From assembly GCF_927904885.1 (NCBI RefSeq), contig NZ_CAKMNW010000078.1, positions 22,281-86,280 of the forward strand: 64,000 bases of DNA, in the 5' to 3' direction. The notes under the pieces are model-generated. The model saw nothing but the letters and a program-made list of their open reading frames with translations. It made no database searches and was not told the origin of the DNA. This document shows positions 19,270-28,892 of the stretch, in pieces; the first letter of the stretch is position 1, and the number at the start of each line of letters is the position of its first letter. A program made the position numbers and the translations under genes. This stretch comes from Candidatus Nitrotoga sp. M5 (GTDB lineage Bacteria > Pseudomonadota > Gammaproteobacteria > Burkholderiales > Gallionellaceae).

Positions 19270-20105
19270 TCGCTCGATAAATTCTTGGATCGCCAGTCTT
19301 CAGCCAGTGATTTTATCGGGCTGGGGGTCGTGGCAAGTTGTGTGACAACTTCACCCTTATGGAACATCCACAATGTACCCGGTATCATAGCTTGCCAAGA
19401 CTCATTATCGGTCAGCGGTACGGTGGCGATAATGGCTACACGATCATTTGGCGTAGTCACGTGACTGAAATCGACTGTCATATCCTCATCCTTTAAATGC
19501 GCCACATTGAATGGACTGTGGCGGATAAGGTAGTTTAATTCGGTTGAACTGTGCGCGAACAGATATTCTCCGTTAGACAATAGATAATTACAGATGCCCA
19601 TACCAGCAATCTGATCTGTTAGTTCATGCAATACGGCAAACAGAGAGTCACGCGATGGCGGTTTGTCATTAAAACGAATTCTCAGACTTTGCAGCAACCA
19701 GCAAAAAATACGTTCACTATCAGTATTACCCACAGGAACAAAACCACCATATAACTCAGGCAGAAATTGCGGTAGATTGCCGTTGTGCGCAAAAACCCAG
19801 TACTGACCCCACAGCTCACGCACAAAAGGATGGGTGTTTTCCAACGACACCAAGCCTTGCGTTGCCTTACGAATATGGGCGATGACGTTGAGGGATTGAA
19901 TAGGATACTTACGTACCAGTTCAGCGACAGGTGATTGTGCTGAAGGTTTTGGATCCAAAAAAATCCGCACTCCCTTGCCCTCGAAAAAGGCAATGCCCCA
20001 ACCATCAGCATGTTCACTCGTTTCTCCCCCCCGTTTTCGGAAGCCGGTGAAGGAAAAACAAATATCAGTGGGGACATTGCAGTTCATGCCGAGCAGTTCG
20101 CACAT
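19266..20105 (-). CDS. Class II glutamine amidotransferase (GATase domain protein)
   Basis: The start is set at 20105 so that the protein begins 'MCELLGMN', placing the catalytic cysteine at position 2 as required for an N-terminal nucleophile hydrolase; a Shine-Dalgarno (AGGAG, complement of 20114-20118) is correctly spaced. The resulting ~279 residues contain '[12 protein letters not shown]', 'HIRKATQG' and 'FAHNGNL', all hallmarks of the YafJ-like family. The substrate is not known; related proteins are putative amidotransferases. It ends convergently against alanine dehydrogenase. Confidence 0.9.
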   Translation of the reverse strand: MCELLGMNCNVPTDICFSFTGFRKRGGETSEHADGWGIAFFEGKGVRIFLDPKPSAQSPVAELVRKYPIQSLNVIAHIRKATQGLVSLENTHPFVRELWGQYWVFAHNGNLPQFLPELYGGFVPVGNTDSERIFCWLLQSLRIRFNDKPPSRDSLFAVLHELTDQIAGMGICNYLLSNGEYLFAHSSTELNYLIRHSPFNVAHLKDEDMTVDFSHVTTPNDRVAIIATVPLTDNESWQAMIPGTLWMFHKGEVVTQLATTPSPIKSLAEDWRSKNLSSD

Positions 20106-20144
20106 ATCTAAACTCCTGACCAAATCAGATTGTAGTTACATTGC

Positions 20145-20325
20145 GGACACTTCTAAATATCCAATTTTGCGAGCAGCCGCTTTTCAACTTGCATGCTTTC
20201 CCTGTTTCATCACAATTCTGCGTTACCAAACTAAAATAACCGATTACATATCAACTTAGTATGCCGCGCTCAATTTATTTGGTTATACCTCGTCTTGCCT
20301 GGAAACTTGAAGCTTAGAAGTTGCT
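20145..20325. repeat. MITE-like element (CCTCTAAAAAT family), copy B, degenerate
   Basis: Most of the 404-bp gap between the amidotransferase start and ptsI stop. It begins with GGACACTTCTAAATATCC and ends with CTTGAAGCTTAGAAGTTGC, imperfect inverted copies of the family ends, with shared inner blocks such as GCGAGCAGC and TTACATATCA. More diverged than the other copies. Confidence 0.6.
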
Positions 20326-20474
20326 CTAGTATCTTTGCATAATGTTCTTACCCAAGCATACTGAAACAGCTCACACTTGCTTGACATAAACACCACTGAG
20401 TAACGCTTTGAGAGTCGGACACAATCTGCGCGACTTAGCATACCGATTCATCATGTTTTGTACTCACGCCCTTG

Positions 20475-20512
20475 TGAGCTGAAAAAATTGATAATTTATT
20501 ATCAGCTCACTA
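20475..20512 (-). terminator. Probable terminator of the ptsI operon
   Basis: Inverted repeat GTGAGCTGA / TCAGCTCAC around an AT-rich loop, directly after (and touching) the ptsI stop codon at 20510-20512. The AT-rich loop is long, so it could instead be an mRNA-stabilising hairpin. Confidence 0.5.
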
Positions 20513-22237
20513 AGCAATGTTCAATTTTTCCACCAACTCACGTATTTTTAACGGATCTTTAGCGCGCAATATCCTTTGCTTCAACGTTACAATATCTGGC
20601 AGGCTTGTGGTAAGAACACACTGCTTAACGCGCAGTAGTTGCGCTGAATTCATAGAAAATTGACGCAAACCTAGGCCTAACAGCAGACGAGTGAAGATGA
20701 CTTTTCCAGCCATTTCTCCGCACACTGAAACCGGAATGCCAGCCTTATTGGCGCTACTAATGACGTGTGACAGCAAGTACAAAATAGCGGGATGTAACGG
20801 ATCATACAGGTGTGCTACCTCATCATCTGTACGGTCGATTGCCAGCGTATACTGGATCAAATCATTGGTCCCGATGGAGAGGAAATCCAGTTTCTTGATA
20901 AACACATCGAGCACCAAAGCAGCTGCAGGAATTTCTATCATGCCGCCAATTTGTATTTCACGATTATAGGGAATACCTTCATTATCCAGGCTTTGCTTGG
21001 CATCGACGATGAATTGCAGGGTTTGATTAATCTCCGACACGCTGGTAAGCATAGGTATCAGTATTTTCACGTTGCCGTAGCTCGAAGCGCGTAGCAATGC
21101 ACGTAATTGTGTGAGAAACATTTGCGGTTCAGCCAAACACAACCGGATGGCGCGCAGCCCCAGTGCAGGGTTGCTGGCAACGCGCTGGGCACCATTCAGC
21201 TGTTTGTCCGCGCCAAGATCGAAGGTACGAATAGTCACTGGCAGCCCTTCCATTCCTTCTGCCACCGCGCGGTAAGCAGCAAATTGCTCCTCCTCATCTG
21301 GCAAGACGTCACGATTAAGGAACAGAAATTCGCTGCGAAATAGACCTATCCCAGTGGCACCATTTTCATAAACCTCCGCCAAATCGTTGGGAAGCTCAAT
21401 ATTTGCGTGCAGCTCTATGGTGGTGCCGTCTAGTGTGACGGCAGGCGTAGATTTAAGGCACTTAAGTTTGTTTCGCGCTTCTTCCCATTGGTTCTGAAGC
21501 AGCTTGTATTCGACAAGAACTTGCTCATCCGGATTAACAATGACAACACCTTGGCCACCATCCACGATAAGCAGATCGTTCTCACGCATCAACTGGCGCG
21601 CACGATGTAAACCGACCACACATGGCGTACTCAGGCCACGCGCCATGATGGCAGTGTGCGAGGTGGCACCGCCTAAATCGGTAAGAATAGCGGCAAAATG
21701 GTGCGATTTGAGTTGAATCAAGTCAGCCGGACTAATATCGTGCGCTACCAAAATCATTTTCATGTCAGGCACTACGGCAGACGGCTGATGGCCCGGCTGG
21801 CCGGTAAGCTTATTAAGCACGCGCTCCACCACCTGCACTACGTCAGTTTTGCGTTCGCGCAGGTAAGCATCGTCGAATTCCTCGAACTGAGCCACCAGCG
21901 CGTCCATCTGTATTTTTAGCGCCCATTCTGCATTGCATTGTTCATGCTCGATCATTTTGCGCGATGCCAGATCGATGTGCTCATCAGCCAAAATCATCAA
22001 ATGCAAATCAAGAAAAGCATCAAACTCGGCAGCTGCATGCAGCGGACGGTAGTTGCGTAATTCGGCCAGTTCCTGGCGTGTGCTTTCCATTGCAGCGTCG
22101 AAGCGCGCAATTTCCTCATGCACCAAATTCCTGGGCATCACATAGTGCACAACTTCCAGCACCGTGTGCGAAATAAGATGAACATAACCGATGGCGATAC
22201 CACTGGAGACTGGAATCCCATGGAGGGTAAAACTCAT
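20510..22237 (-). CDS. ptsI: PTS Enzyme I (phosphoenolpyruvate-protein phosphotransferase)
   Basis: The start is ATG 22237, overlapping the HPr stop codon as ATGA, which gives 575 residues, the normal Enzyme I length. It transfers phosphate from PEP to HPr. The phospho-histidine is in 'GGATSHTAIMAR'; the PEP-binding barrel shows 'GIGLFRSEFLFLNRD', 'GTNDLIQYTLAIDR' and 'VSVCGEMAG'. It follows HPr and EIIA-Man without any sugar permease gene, so it is probably part of a regulatory rather than transport PTS, as in many betaproteobacteria. Confidence 0.96.
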   Translation of the reverse strand: MSFTLHGIPVSSGIAIGYVHLISHTVLEVVHYVMPRNLVHEEIARFDAAMESTRQELAELRNYRPLHAAAEFDAFLDLHLMILADEHIDLASRKMIEHEQCNAEWALKIQMDALVAQFEEFDDAYLRERKTDVVQVVERVLNKLTGQPGHQPSAVVPDMKMILVAHDISPADLIQLKSHHFAAILTDLGGATSHTAIMARGLSTPCVVGLHRARQLMRENDLLIVDGGQGVVIVNPDEQVLVEYKLLQNQWEEARNKLKCLKSTPAVTLDGTTIELHANIELPNDLAEVYENGATGIGLFRSEFLFLNRDVLPDEEEQFAAYRAVAEGMEGLPVTIRTFDLGADKQLNGAQRVASNPALGLRAIRLCLAEPQMFLTQLRALLRASSYGNVKILIPMLTSVSEINQTLQFIVDAKQSLDNEGIPYNREIQIGGMIEIPAAALVLDVFIKKLDFLSIGTNDLIQYTLAIDRTDDEVAHLYDPLHPAILYLLSHVISSANKAGIPVSVCGEMAGKVIFTRLLLGLGLRQFSMNSAQLLRVKQCVLTTSLPDIVTLKQRILRAKDPLKIRELVEKLNIA

Positions 22238-22503
22238 TCGCCTTCTCCAAAACAATCATTAATCAGGGCAACGATTGCATCCATCGCCTCTCTTTCATTT
22301 TCACCGCTGGTTTCGATGTTAATGGTGCTACCTTTAGAAGCGGCCAGCATCATTACACCCATAATGCTTTTTGCATTCACACGCTTACCTGCACGTGACA
22401 TCCATATCTCGCAGGCAAATTGTGATGCAAGCTTAGTCAGCTTGGACGAGGCGCGTGCATGTAGCCCAAGCTTGTTAATGATTAGCACATCTTGATTCAA
22501 CAT
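22234..22503 (-). CDS. ptsH: HPr phosphocarrier protein
   Basis: An 89-residue HPr. Starting from the second of two adjacent ATG codons (22503) places the active histidine at position 15 ('NKLGLHARAS') and the regulatory serine at position 46 ('AKSIMGVMMLA'), exactly as in canonical HPr. The Ser46 context suggests possible HPr kinase control, though no hprK lies in this window. It overlaps the EIIA gene upstream and ptsI downstream, a fully coupled three-gene unit. Confidence 0.95.
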   Translation of the reverse strand: MLNQDVLIINKLGLHARASSKLTKLASQFACEIWMSRAGKRVNAKSIMGVMMLAASKGSTINIETSGENEREAMDAIVALINDCFGEGE

Positions 22504-22900
22504 CACATCCCTCGTCAGTATCCATTAAAACTATACATTCGCGCCCGACTTCCAGCGCCTTTTGAGCAACTTCGGCTAGCGGCTTGTGGCTATTGCAAAC
22601 TGCGCGCAGCAGCATCGGCAGGTTTACTCCAGCCACACCTACTGCTTGGCCAGACTGAAACAGCCGTCGCCCGATATTACTCGGGGTTGCGCCAATCAGG
22701 TCTGATAACACCAACACCCCCTTCCCCGTGTCCAATTGCGCCATAAGCGCCCGCCCTTCCTCTTCTTTACGGTGTGGGTCGTCATCAGCCAGAATTGACA
22801 ATACCTTCAGGTTGGGCGGCGCATCCCCAATGACATGCCGAACGCAATCCACCATGCTGTCACCAAGTCCATTGTGGGTTATCAATAAAATTCCAATCAC
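22475..22900 (-). CDS. PTS EIIA component, mannose family
   Basis: A 141-residue EIIA-Man domain protein. The N-terminal 'GILLITHNGLGDSMVDCVRH' carries the phosphorylated histidine (His9); 'GKGVLVLSDLIGATPSNIGR' is the second family signature. No EIIB, EIIC or EIID is nearby, so it probably accepts phosphate from HPr for regulation. It is the first gene of the PTS unit and overlaps ptsH by about 30 bp. Confidence 0.92.
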   Translation of the reverse strand: MIGILLITHNGLGDSMVDCVRHVIGDAPPNLKVLSILADDDPHRKEEEGRALMAQLDTGKGVLVLSDLIGATPSNIGRRLFQSGQAVGVAGVNLPMLLRAVCNSHKPLAEVAQKALEVGRECIVLMDTDEGCDVESRCANH

Positions 22901-23689
22901 TTCACATAACTCCTAATCGATAAACTTAAATCAAAATAAATAAACCAATCAGCCGAAATGGTTCATGAATAAATTGCACAATAGCTGATATCAAGGTGCG
23001 GCTGCAGTTTGTCGTAATCATGGCTCAACCTTCGTGAGCATGGTTTGGCTGTGACCTCTAGCCGTTTCTGTGATTCGGCGGAATAGCTACACCGTGCCAC
23101 TTTCGTCAATCAACAGCGCTTCTGTTAAATTCATTTTTACTGCGCTACACCAAACCTGGCTTCCAGAAATAATAATGGATTCGAAGTAACATCAGATAAC
23201 ATTCCAGCACGTGCACCATACGTCAGTACAACAAACACCGGCTTCCTTGCACAAACCTTCTGTTGAGCGGGTCGATCAGGTGACAGTAGCGATTATTGCC
23301 CGCCATGAAATAACGCTCATCTTTCGGATGAGCTGTAACCAATGCAGCAACCTGATTTTCAGTCCAGCAGTGTGGGCTTGAATTCGTTGGCGTGAAAATT
23401 TCATAAGTTCACTATGTTACCAATTTCGGGAACAAACAGCCCGTGGAACTGCGCAGAAAGCTGGGCAACATCCGTCAACATAGCGGCAAGCAGATACAGC
23501 TGCACTGCTCTCTCCCTTATTAGAAAAGGCAGTGTTCAATTCAATTAACTCACTAGGTTACCAAGCGTGCCGTTAGCGGCCTTAACATCTTGGCAGAATT
23601 TTTGTCGCCAATGAGCCGATGAAAAGCCTGTGAATTCTGCCCTATTTTCTCTCTCTGCCTCTGCACTTTTGTGTTAACACTGTTATAAA
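22901..23689. other. Gene-poor gap between the PTS unit and gshA
   Basis: About 790 bp with no intact reading frame that resembles a known protein on either strand. In several betaproteobacteria gshB (glutathione synthetase) sits between gshA and the EIIA gene. I could not find convincing gshB remnants by eye. It may be decayed sequence. Confidence 0.5.
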
Positions 23690-24961
23690 TCACGTTTCCA
23701 TTTCTTCCAACTCTAACGCTGCTGCCAACAGTGCAATTCTGGCTACGACAGCATATGCGTAAAAGCGATTCGGCATGTCGTCTGGTGCACAATCAGGATT
23801 AGGCAAAATACAGCTAGTGTCAAACGCCAGCGGAACAAAGTGCATGCCCGGTGCATTGAGATTTTCGTCCACAGCACGCCCAGTATGCACGCGATAAAAA
23901 CCGCCCACCACGAAATGATCGACCATATACACCACTGGCTCGGCTACTGCATCATTAATACTCTCAAAGGTGTAGACACCTTCCTGCACCAGCACATCAG
24001 AAACTTGCATTCCTTCCTTCACCACTGCCATCTTATTGCGTTGCTTGCGGTTGAGGCTCCGTACTTCACTGGCATCCTTCACAGTCATGATACCCATGCC
24101 GTAAGTGCCGGCATCGGCCTTGACGATAACGAACGGGTCTTCCTTGACGCCGTATTCAGCGTACTTCACACGGATTTTTTGCAGAATTTTGTCCACGGTC
24201 GTGGACAAACACTCTTCACTGGAACTCTGCTTAAAATCAACCTGACCGCAGCTAGAAAAGTAGGGATTAATCAGCCAGGGATCAATGTCGAGTAACTGGG
24301 AAAATTCAGCTGCAACGCGATCGTACGCGCTGAAATGGTGCGACTTTCGCCGCGTTGTCCAACCCGCCCCCAGCGGGGGTAGTGTGGATTGCTCCAGACC
24401 TTTTAGTATATCTGGCACCCCAGCGGAAAGATCATTATTGAGCAGTACCACGCAAGGATCAAAATCGTCCAGCACCAAGCGGTTGCCTTTTCGCTGCAAA
24501 GGTTCCAGCGTGAGCGAGATGCCATTGGGCAATGCCAGCTTGGTAGGCTGAGTGATTTCTGGCGACAAGCTGCCAATACGCAGATGCATTCCCGCCCGTT
24601 TGAGAATCATGGCAAGCTGTGCAACATTTTGCATGTAAAACATGTTGCGTGTGTGGTTCTCGGGAATCATCAGTACACCGCGCGCTTCCGGACAAATTTT
24701 TTCAATTGCACTTTGTGCAGATTGAACACAAAGCGGCAAAAAATCTGGATTTAAATTGTTAAAGCCACCCGGAAATAGATTGGTATCCACCGGAGCCAGC
24801 TTGAAACCACTATTGCGCAAATCTACCGAGGTGTAAAACGGAATAGTGCGCTCAGCCCATTGCGAACGAAACCAATGTTCAATAGTGGGTTGTGCGTCGA
24901 GCATGCGCCGCTCCAAATCAAGCAATGGACCGTTCAATGCAGTTGTCAGATGTGGAATCAT
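23690..24961 (-). CDS. gshA: Glutamate-cysteine ligase, Acidithiobacillus-type
   Basis: A 423-residue protein of the distinct proteobacterial gshA family first described from Acidithiobacillus ferrooxidans; it catalyses the ATP-dependent first step of glutathione synthesis. Recognisable segments are the N-terminus 'PHLTTALNGPLLDLERRMLD', 'FYTSVDLRNSGFKLAPVDTN', 'LFPGGFNNLN', and the ATP-grasp-like 'FVIVKADAGTYGMGIMTVKD'. It is divergent from the ABC-F gene at 25083 and lies upstream of the PTS unit. Confidence 0.93.
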   Translation of the reverse strand: MIPHLTTALNGPLLDLERRMLDAQPTIEHWFRSQWAERTIPFYTSVDLRNSGFKLAPVDTNLFPGGFNNLNPDFLPLCVQSAQSAIEKICPEARGVLMIPENHTRNMFYMQNVAQLAMILKRAGMHLRIGSLSPEITQPTKLALPNGISLTLEPLQRKGNRLVLDDFDPCVVLLNNDLSAGVPDILKGLEQSTLPPLGAGWTTRRKSHHFSAYDRVAAEFSQLLDIDPWLINPYFSSCGQVDFKQSSSEECLSTTVDKILQKIRVKYAEYGVKEDPFVIVKADAGTYGMGIMTVKDASEVRSLNRKQRNKMAVVKEGMQVSDVLVQEGVYTFESINDAVAEPVVYMVDHFVVGGFYRVHTGRAVDENLNAPGMHFVPLAFDTSCILPNPDCAPDDMPNRFYAYAVVARIALLAAALELEEMET

Positions 24962-25082
24962 AGTGTCCTTATATGTGACCTATAGTAAGAGAAAATGCAA
25001 AGCGGGCATTGTAGCCTAGCCGCCTTGACCGGTGTGAGCCGCACACATGATAGAATGTGCGCCTTAATTTTTAGAGTACACC

Positions 25083-26681
25083 ATGTTATCCACTGCTAAT
25101 ATCACTATGCAATTCGGCGCCAAGCCGTTGTTCGAAAATGTTTCTGTAAAATTTGGCGATGGAAATCGCTATGGCCTGATCGGTGCAAATGGCTGCGGTA
25201 AATCCACTTTTATGAAAATTTTGGGCGGAGATCTGGCGCCAACTTCCGGCAATGTAATGCTGGACAAGGGCGAACGCCTTGGTAAGCTGCGACAAGATCA
25301 ATTCGCTTTCGAGGACAATACCGTATCAGAAGTTGTAATGATGGGTCACGCAGAAATGTGGGAAGTAATGGTGGAGCGTGATGCAATCTATGCCAACCCG
25401 GATGCCAGCGAAGAAGATTACATGCACGCCGCCAACCTTGAGGCAAAATTCGCTGAATTCGATGGCTACACCTCCGAAGCTCGAGCAGGTGAATTATTAA
25501 ACGGAGTGGGTATACCGCAAGAGCTGCACAGTGGAAAAATGCGTGCGATAGCACCGGGTTTTAAATTACGCGTGCTATTGGCTCAAGCGCTGTTTGCCGA
25601 TCCTGACATTTTGTTGCTGGACGAACCGACCAACAACCTCGACATCAACACCATACGCTGGCTGGAAAATTTGCTGAATGCCCGTAAAAGCACCATGATA
25701 ATCATCTCGCATGATCGCCATTTTCTGAACAGCGTATGTACCCATATGTCTGATCTGGACTACGGCAAAATCACGACTTTCCCTGGTAATTATGACAATT
25801 ACATGCTTGCCTCTCTGACGGTGCGCACGCAACTTGCCACCGACAACGCCCGCGCCAAGGAAAAGGTTGCTGAACTTAAAGCCTTCGTGGCTCGCTTTTC
25901 GGCAAATGCATCAAAATCAACCCAGGCGCAATCCAGAGCGAAACAGATCGACAAAATAAAAATTGAAGACATTAAGCCATCTACCCGCCAGTATCCCTTC
26001 ATCCGCTTTGACTATGATGAACGCGAGAAACTGCATCGCCTTGCAGTAGAAGTAGAAAACATGAGCAAGGGTTTTGATCGCCCGCTATTTTCCAATCTAA
26101 ATTTCCGTGTTGAGGCTGGTGAGCGCGTCGCCATCATCGGCCCTAACGGCATTGGAAAAACTACGCTTCTCCGCTGTCTGGCGCGAGATCTTGAAATTGA
26201 TCACGGCACCATTAAATGGACAGACAAAGCGAACACTGGCTACTTCGCACAAGATCACGCGCATGACTTTGCCAACGATATCATTCTTACTGATTGGATG
26301 ACCTATTGGAGACGTGAAGGAGATGACGACCAAAAGGTACGCAGCGTTCTCGGTCGTTTACTGTTCTCCGGCGACGATGTCATAAAAAGCGTAAAAGTTC
26401 TGTCCGGTGGCGAAAAAGGACGAATGATGTTCGGCAAACTAATGCTGCAAAGACCCAACGTATTATTGATGGATGAGCCAACCAACCACCTTGACATGGA
26501 ATCTATCGAGTCACTTAACACCGCGCTAACGGAGTACAAAGGTACGCTGATATTTGTCAGTCATGACCGCGAATTTGTGACTTCACTGGCCACGCGCATT
26601 ATCGAAATCACCCCACAAGGTGTATCTGATTACCATGGTACGTATGAGGAATACTTGAGAGATCAAGGCGTGACAACATAA
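25083..26681 (+). CDS. ybiT: ABC-F family ATPase, YbiT-like
   Basis: A 532-residue soluble ABC-F protein with two nucleotide-binding domains, acting on the ribosome rather than as a transporter. Walker A motifs are 'GANGCGKST' and 'GPNGIGKTT'; Walker B motifs are '[11 protein letters not shown]' and '[11 protein letters not shown]'; the second signature is '[11 protein letters not shown]'. The linker between domains (~residues 235-320) is helical and charged. Length and C-terminus ('[14 protein letters not shown]') fit the YbiT branch. The ribosomal target site is unknown. Confidence 0.93.
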   Translation: MLSTANITMQFGAKPLFENVSVKFGDGNRYGLIGANGCGKSTFMKILGGDLAPTSGNVMLDKGERLGKLRQDQFAFEDNTVSEVVMMGHAEMWEVMVERDAIYANPDASEEDYMHAANLEAKFAEFDGYTSEARAGELLNGVGIPQELHSGKMRAIAPGFKLRVLLAQALFADPDILLLDEPTNNLDINTIRWLENLLNARKSTMIIISHDRHFLNSVCTHMSDLDYGKITTFPGNYDNYMLASLTVRTQLATDNARAKEKVAELKAFVARFSANASKSTQAQSRAKQIDKIKIEDIKPSTRQYPFIRFDYDEREKLHRLAVEVENMSKGFDRPLFSNLNFRVEAGERVAIIGPNGIGKTTLLRCLARDLEIDHGTIKWTDKANTGYFAQDHAHDFANDIILTDWMTYWRREGDDDQKVRSVLGRLLFSGDDVIKSVKVLSGGEKGRMMFGKLMLQRPNVLLMDEPTNHLDMESIESLNTALTEYKGTLIFVSHDREFVTSLATRIIEITPQGVSDYHGTYEEYLRDQGVTT

Positions 26682-26760
26682 ATATTTACACTATAGCTGC
26701 CCTAGCATTTTCTAACTCCATCTAAAGCCACAGCGAATTTCGTGATGTACCCTACCAATT

Positions 26761-26807
26761 ACTTAAGGGTACCTCTAAAAATACAATTTTTAGAGGTACC
26801 CTTAAGT
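26761..26807. repeat. Perfect 47-bp palindrome, solo ends of the CCTCTAAAAAT element (copy C)
   Basis: Two perfect 22-bp inverted arms (26761-26782 and 26786-26807) around a 3-nt centre. The arms contain GGGTACCTCTAAAAAT, the family end, flanked on each side by TTAA, a possible target duplication. It looks like an element that lost its interior. It could also work as a terminator after the ABC-F gene. Confidence 0.75.
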
Positions 26808-26978
26808 AGGTAAGCAGCTTATGTGCGATAGTGCACAGACCATCCTGATATTCATTTGTTAACCTTGCTTCAAGAGTTGACCAATAACTTTGTGGATGCA
26901 ACTCTTTAAGCCGACATAACACTAACGCTAAGTCGCTTAAGAAACGTTCCAAAAACTTTACTTTAAATGGAGTTACAA

Positions 26979-27416
26979 ATGAAAAAAACTTTAAATTACC
27001 TCGCTATCACGTCTTGCTTTGTATTGGGCACCACTTTAGCTCACGCCAACCCTAATTCACCTCATGTCCAAATGAACTCACCCCACGGTAATATGGATTC
27101 ATCCCACGAAAATAAGCACGGAAAAATGTTCAATTATATGGACGCTAATTCTGATGGTATGGTCACGAGGGATGAATTTAATACTTTCGGCGAAAAGAAA
27201 TTTAAAAAAATGGATGCTAACGGTGATGGCAAAATCAGCTCCGAAGAAATGAAAGCAGCCCATCAAAAAATGAAGGGTTGGAAACACAAAAAAATGGATG
27301 GCCATGATATGGATGCCCATGGAAAGTCGCATTCTCAAAAGGGCAAATCCAATTCACAGCATGACGACGATGATGATTTTGATTATTATGATACTGACAA
27401 TGACAGGGACGATTAA
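26979..27416 (+). CDS. Secreted EF-hand calcium-binding protein
   Basis: The start is ATG 26979 with GGAG at 26969-26972, giving 145 residues. A signal peptide ('MKKTLNYLAITSCFVLGTTL', cut after Ala) is followed by a His/Asn/Ser-rich segment, then two EF-hand loops of the DxNxDGxxxxxE form ('DANSDGMVTRDEF' and 'DANGDGKISSEEM'). The C-terminus is very acidic ('DDDDDFDYYDTDND'). It is probably periplasmic or extracellular and binds calcium. Partners are unknown. Confidence 0.88.
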   Translation: MKKTLNYLAITSCFVLGTTLAHANPNSPHVQMNSPHGNMDSSHENKHGKMFNYMDANSDGMVTRDEFNTFGEKKFKKMDANGDGKISSEEMKAAHQKMKGWKHKKMDGHDMDAHGKSHSQKGKSNSQHDDDDDFDYYDTDNDRDD

Positions 27417-27484
27417 ACAATTTAATCCATTGGAAAATTTCATTAATTTGAAATAGTCCCAATCTGATCTGACAATACGTTTGT

Positions 27485-27558
27485 CAAAATGAGCGTTACC
27501 GTGTTTGATATGGGTGTCGACTACATCTTCAAACTTAAAAAGGTAACGCTCATGTTTT
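27485..27558. repeat. Inverted repeat between the EF-hand and peroxiredoxin-like genes
   Basis: Arms AAAATGAGCGTTACC and GGTAACGCTCATGTTTT, 15 bp nearly perfect, separated by ~40 bp. It lies between two convergent genes; it could act as a bidirectional terminator or be a small repeat element. Confidence 0.5.
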
Positions 27559-27629
27559 ATAGTAGCAATCCAAACATTAAACATGACTCAGGATTGCTCA
27601 GTCTTACTTTAAAACTTTATAACGCTATT

Positions 27630-28187
27630 TTAAGAAGTGGCACACTTTTCGTCGTCACAATCTCCTTTCCCTGTAATGTGCTGCTCTTGATTTTGATTGC
27701 TATTGGGATCGATTGCAGTCTCACTCATCAGTTGGCCAATCGTTGCTCCAACGCGCAAATCATCCATACGACCAAAATGATTGAGTCGGATGCGTCCTTG
27801 CCGGTCTAGAAGAATCAGCGTGGGTGTGCCTCGCATACCAAATGCCTCCATCGTGTGCGGAATACTGCCTGTTGTGGATGGGCGATCTATCGCAACTGGA
27901 AAACGAATACGGTACTCATGAATGAACGCTTCTAACGCGACGGGGGTCATTGCATTGTGATGCTCAAAGACAGTGTGGATGCCGATCACAGCAACATCTG
28001 CTGCCGGAAAAGCCTCATGGATAGCCGCAGCCTGAGGCAGACCATGCGATACACAACCTGGGCATAGCATTTGAAATGCGTGCAGTACAACCACGCGTCC
28101 GCGCAATTCCGCAAGCGTAATATTGCGTAGTGTATTGATCCATTGGGTTACGTCTAGTTCAGGGGCTACTGTGTTGATGTTAGTCAT
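27630..28187 (-). CDS. Peroxiredoxin-like/redoxin protein (thioredoxin fold)
   Basis: A 185-residue cytoplasmic thioredoxin-fold protein (no signal peptide). The redox motif is 'LCPGC' (CxxC) after the strand 'VVVLHAFQM', followed by 'VIGIHTVFEHH' and the cis-Pro region 'MRGTPTLILLDRQGRI'. The last ~25 residues form a Gln/Asn/Asp-rich tail ending in two cysteines ('GDCDDEKC'). It resembles AhpC/TSA-redoxin proteins that reduce peroxides or thiols. It is followed by an AhpD-like gene in the same direction, so the pair may work together. Confidence 0.82.
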   Translation of the reverse strand: MTNINTVAPELDVTQWINTLRNITLAELRGRVVVLHAFQMLCPGCVSHGLPQAAAIHEAFPAADVAVIGIHTVFEHHNAMTPVALEAFIHEYRIRFPVAIDRPSTTGSIPHTMEAFGMRGTPTLILLDRQGRIRLNHFGRMDDLRVGATIGQLMSETAIDPNSNQNQEQHITGKGDCDDEKCATS

Positions 28188-28250
28188 ACGATTATTCCTG
28201 AGTTTGGTTAAGTATTGCTGGGAGAGCCCGGGCTGCTCCCAGCAGGGCTG

Positions 28251-28796
28251 CTAGGCAGCTGCGCGTAGATTTACTTTAGGGAAATCAATCGGTACATTAA
28301 AAGCTACGTTGACATAATTGGTAAAAATGTTCAATGCGACGTGAGCCATGATTTCAACGATCTGTTCGTCGTTGAAGCCCACCATCCTCAATTCAGCGAT
28401 ATCGGCATCGGCGATTTGCGCACGGTTGGCAACAAGCTTAAGAGCGAAACGCAAAGCGGCGGCGGTTTGTGCATCATCTGATTGGCCTGCTTGAGCAGCT
28501 GCCATCTCTAATTCTGATACTCCGGCATTTTGTCCCAAGACAGTATGAGCTGCAAGGCAGTACTCGCAGCGGTTTTTGTCAGCAATTGCGACTGCAATTT
28601 TTTCCCCCAGCTTGGCGCCCAAAACGCCGGAACCAAGTGCGCCAAATGAGCCCCACATACTCTTGAGCGCTGCGGTTGAATTTGCCACTGCGCGGAACAT
28701 GTTTGGCACAACGCCAAAGGCTCCGTTGATTTGATCCAGAATAGCCTTGCGATCTTCTGTGGCTTCGTTGGCGTTGATGAGTTGAACACGAGACAT
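28251..28796 (-). CDS. Carboxymuconolactone decarboxylase/AhpD-like protein
   Basis: A 181-residue protein with 'NRCEYCLAAHTVLGQNAG', the CxxCxxxH motif of AhpD-like alkylhydroperoxidases and uncharacterised peroxidase-related proteins. The all-helical pattern ('EDRKAILDQINGAFGVVPNM') fits the family. The likely role is thiol-dependent peroxide or redox chemistry with the peroxiredoxin-like protein encoded next. Confidence 0.9.
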   Translation of the reverse strand: MSRVQLINANEATEDRKAILDQINGAFGVVPNMFRAVANSTAALKSMWGSFGALGSGVLGAKLGEKIAVAIADKNRCEYCLAAHTVLGQNAGVSELEMAAAQAGQSDDAQTAAALRFALKLVANRAQIADADIAELRMVGFNDEQIVEIMAHVALNIFTNYVNVAFNVPIDFPKVNLRAAA

Positions 28797-28892
28797 GATG
28801 AGCTTTCCTTAATTTATTAATCGTTTTAGATAAATTTGCAGCGCGGCTCCAATAGATGGAGCACATGCCGCTTTAACAATGCAATTAAACGG

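Noticed and set aside
25024..25060. TTGACC...TAGAAT promoter in front of the ABC-F gene
   Set aside because: The spacing between the two hexamers is about 20 bp, too long for a normal sigma-70 promoter; other -10 choices match poorly.
26752..26952. 66-residue minus-strand frame beside the EF-hand gene
   Set aside because: It begins well within a promoter-like gap and its last part is the perfect palindrome of the repeat element, so it is not a complete gene. The first ~50 residues could be a fragment of an older gene, but I cannot identify it.
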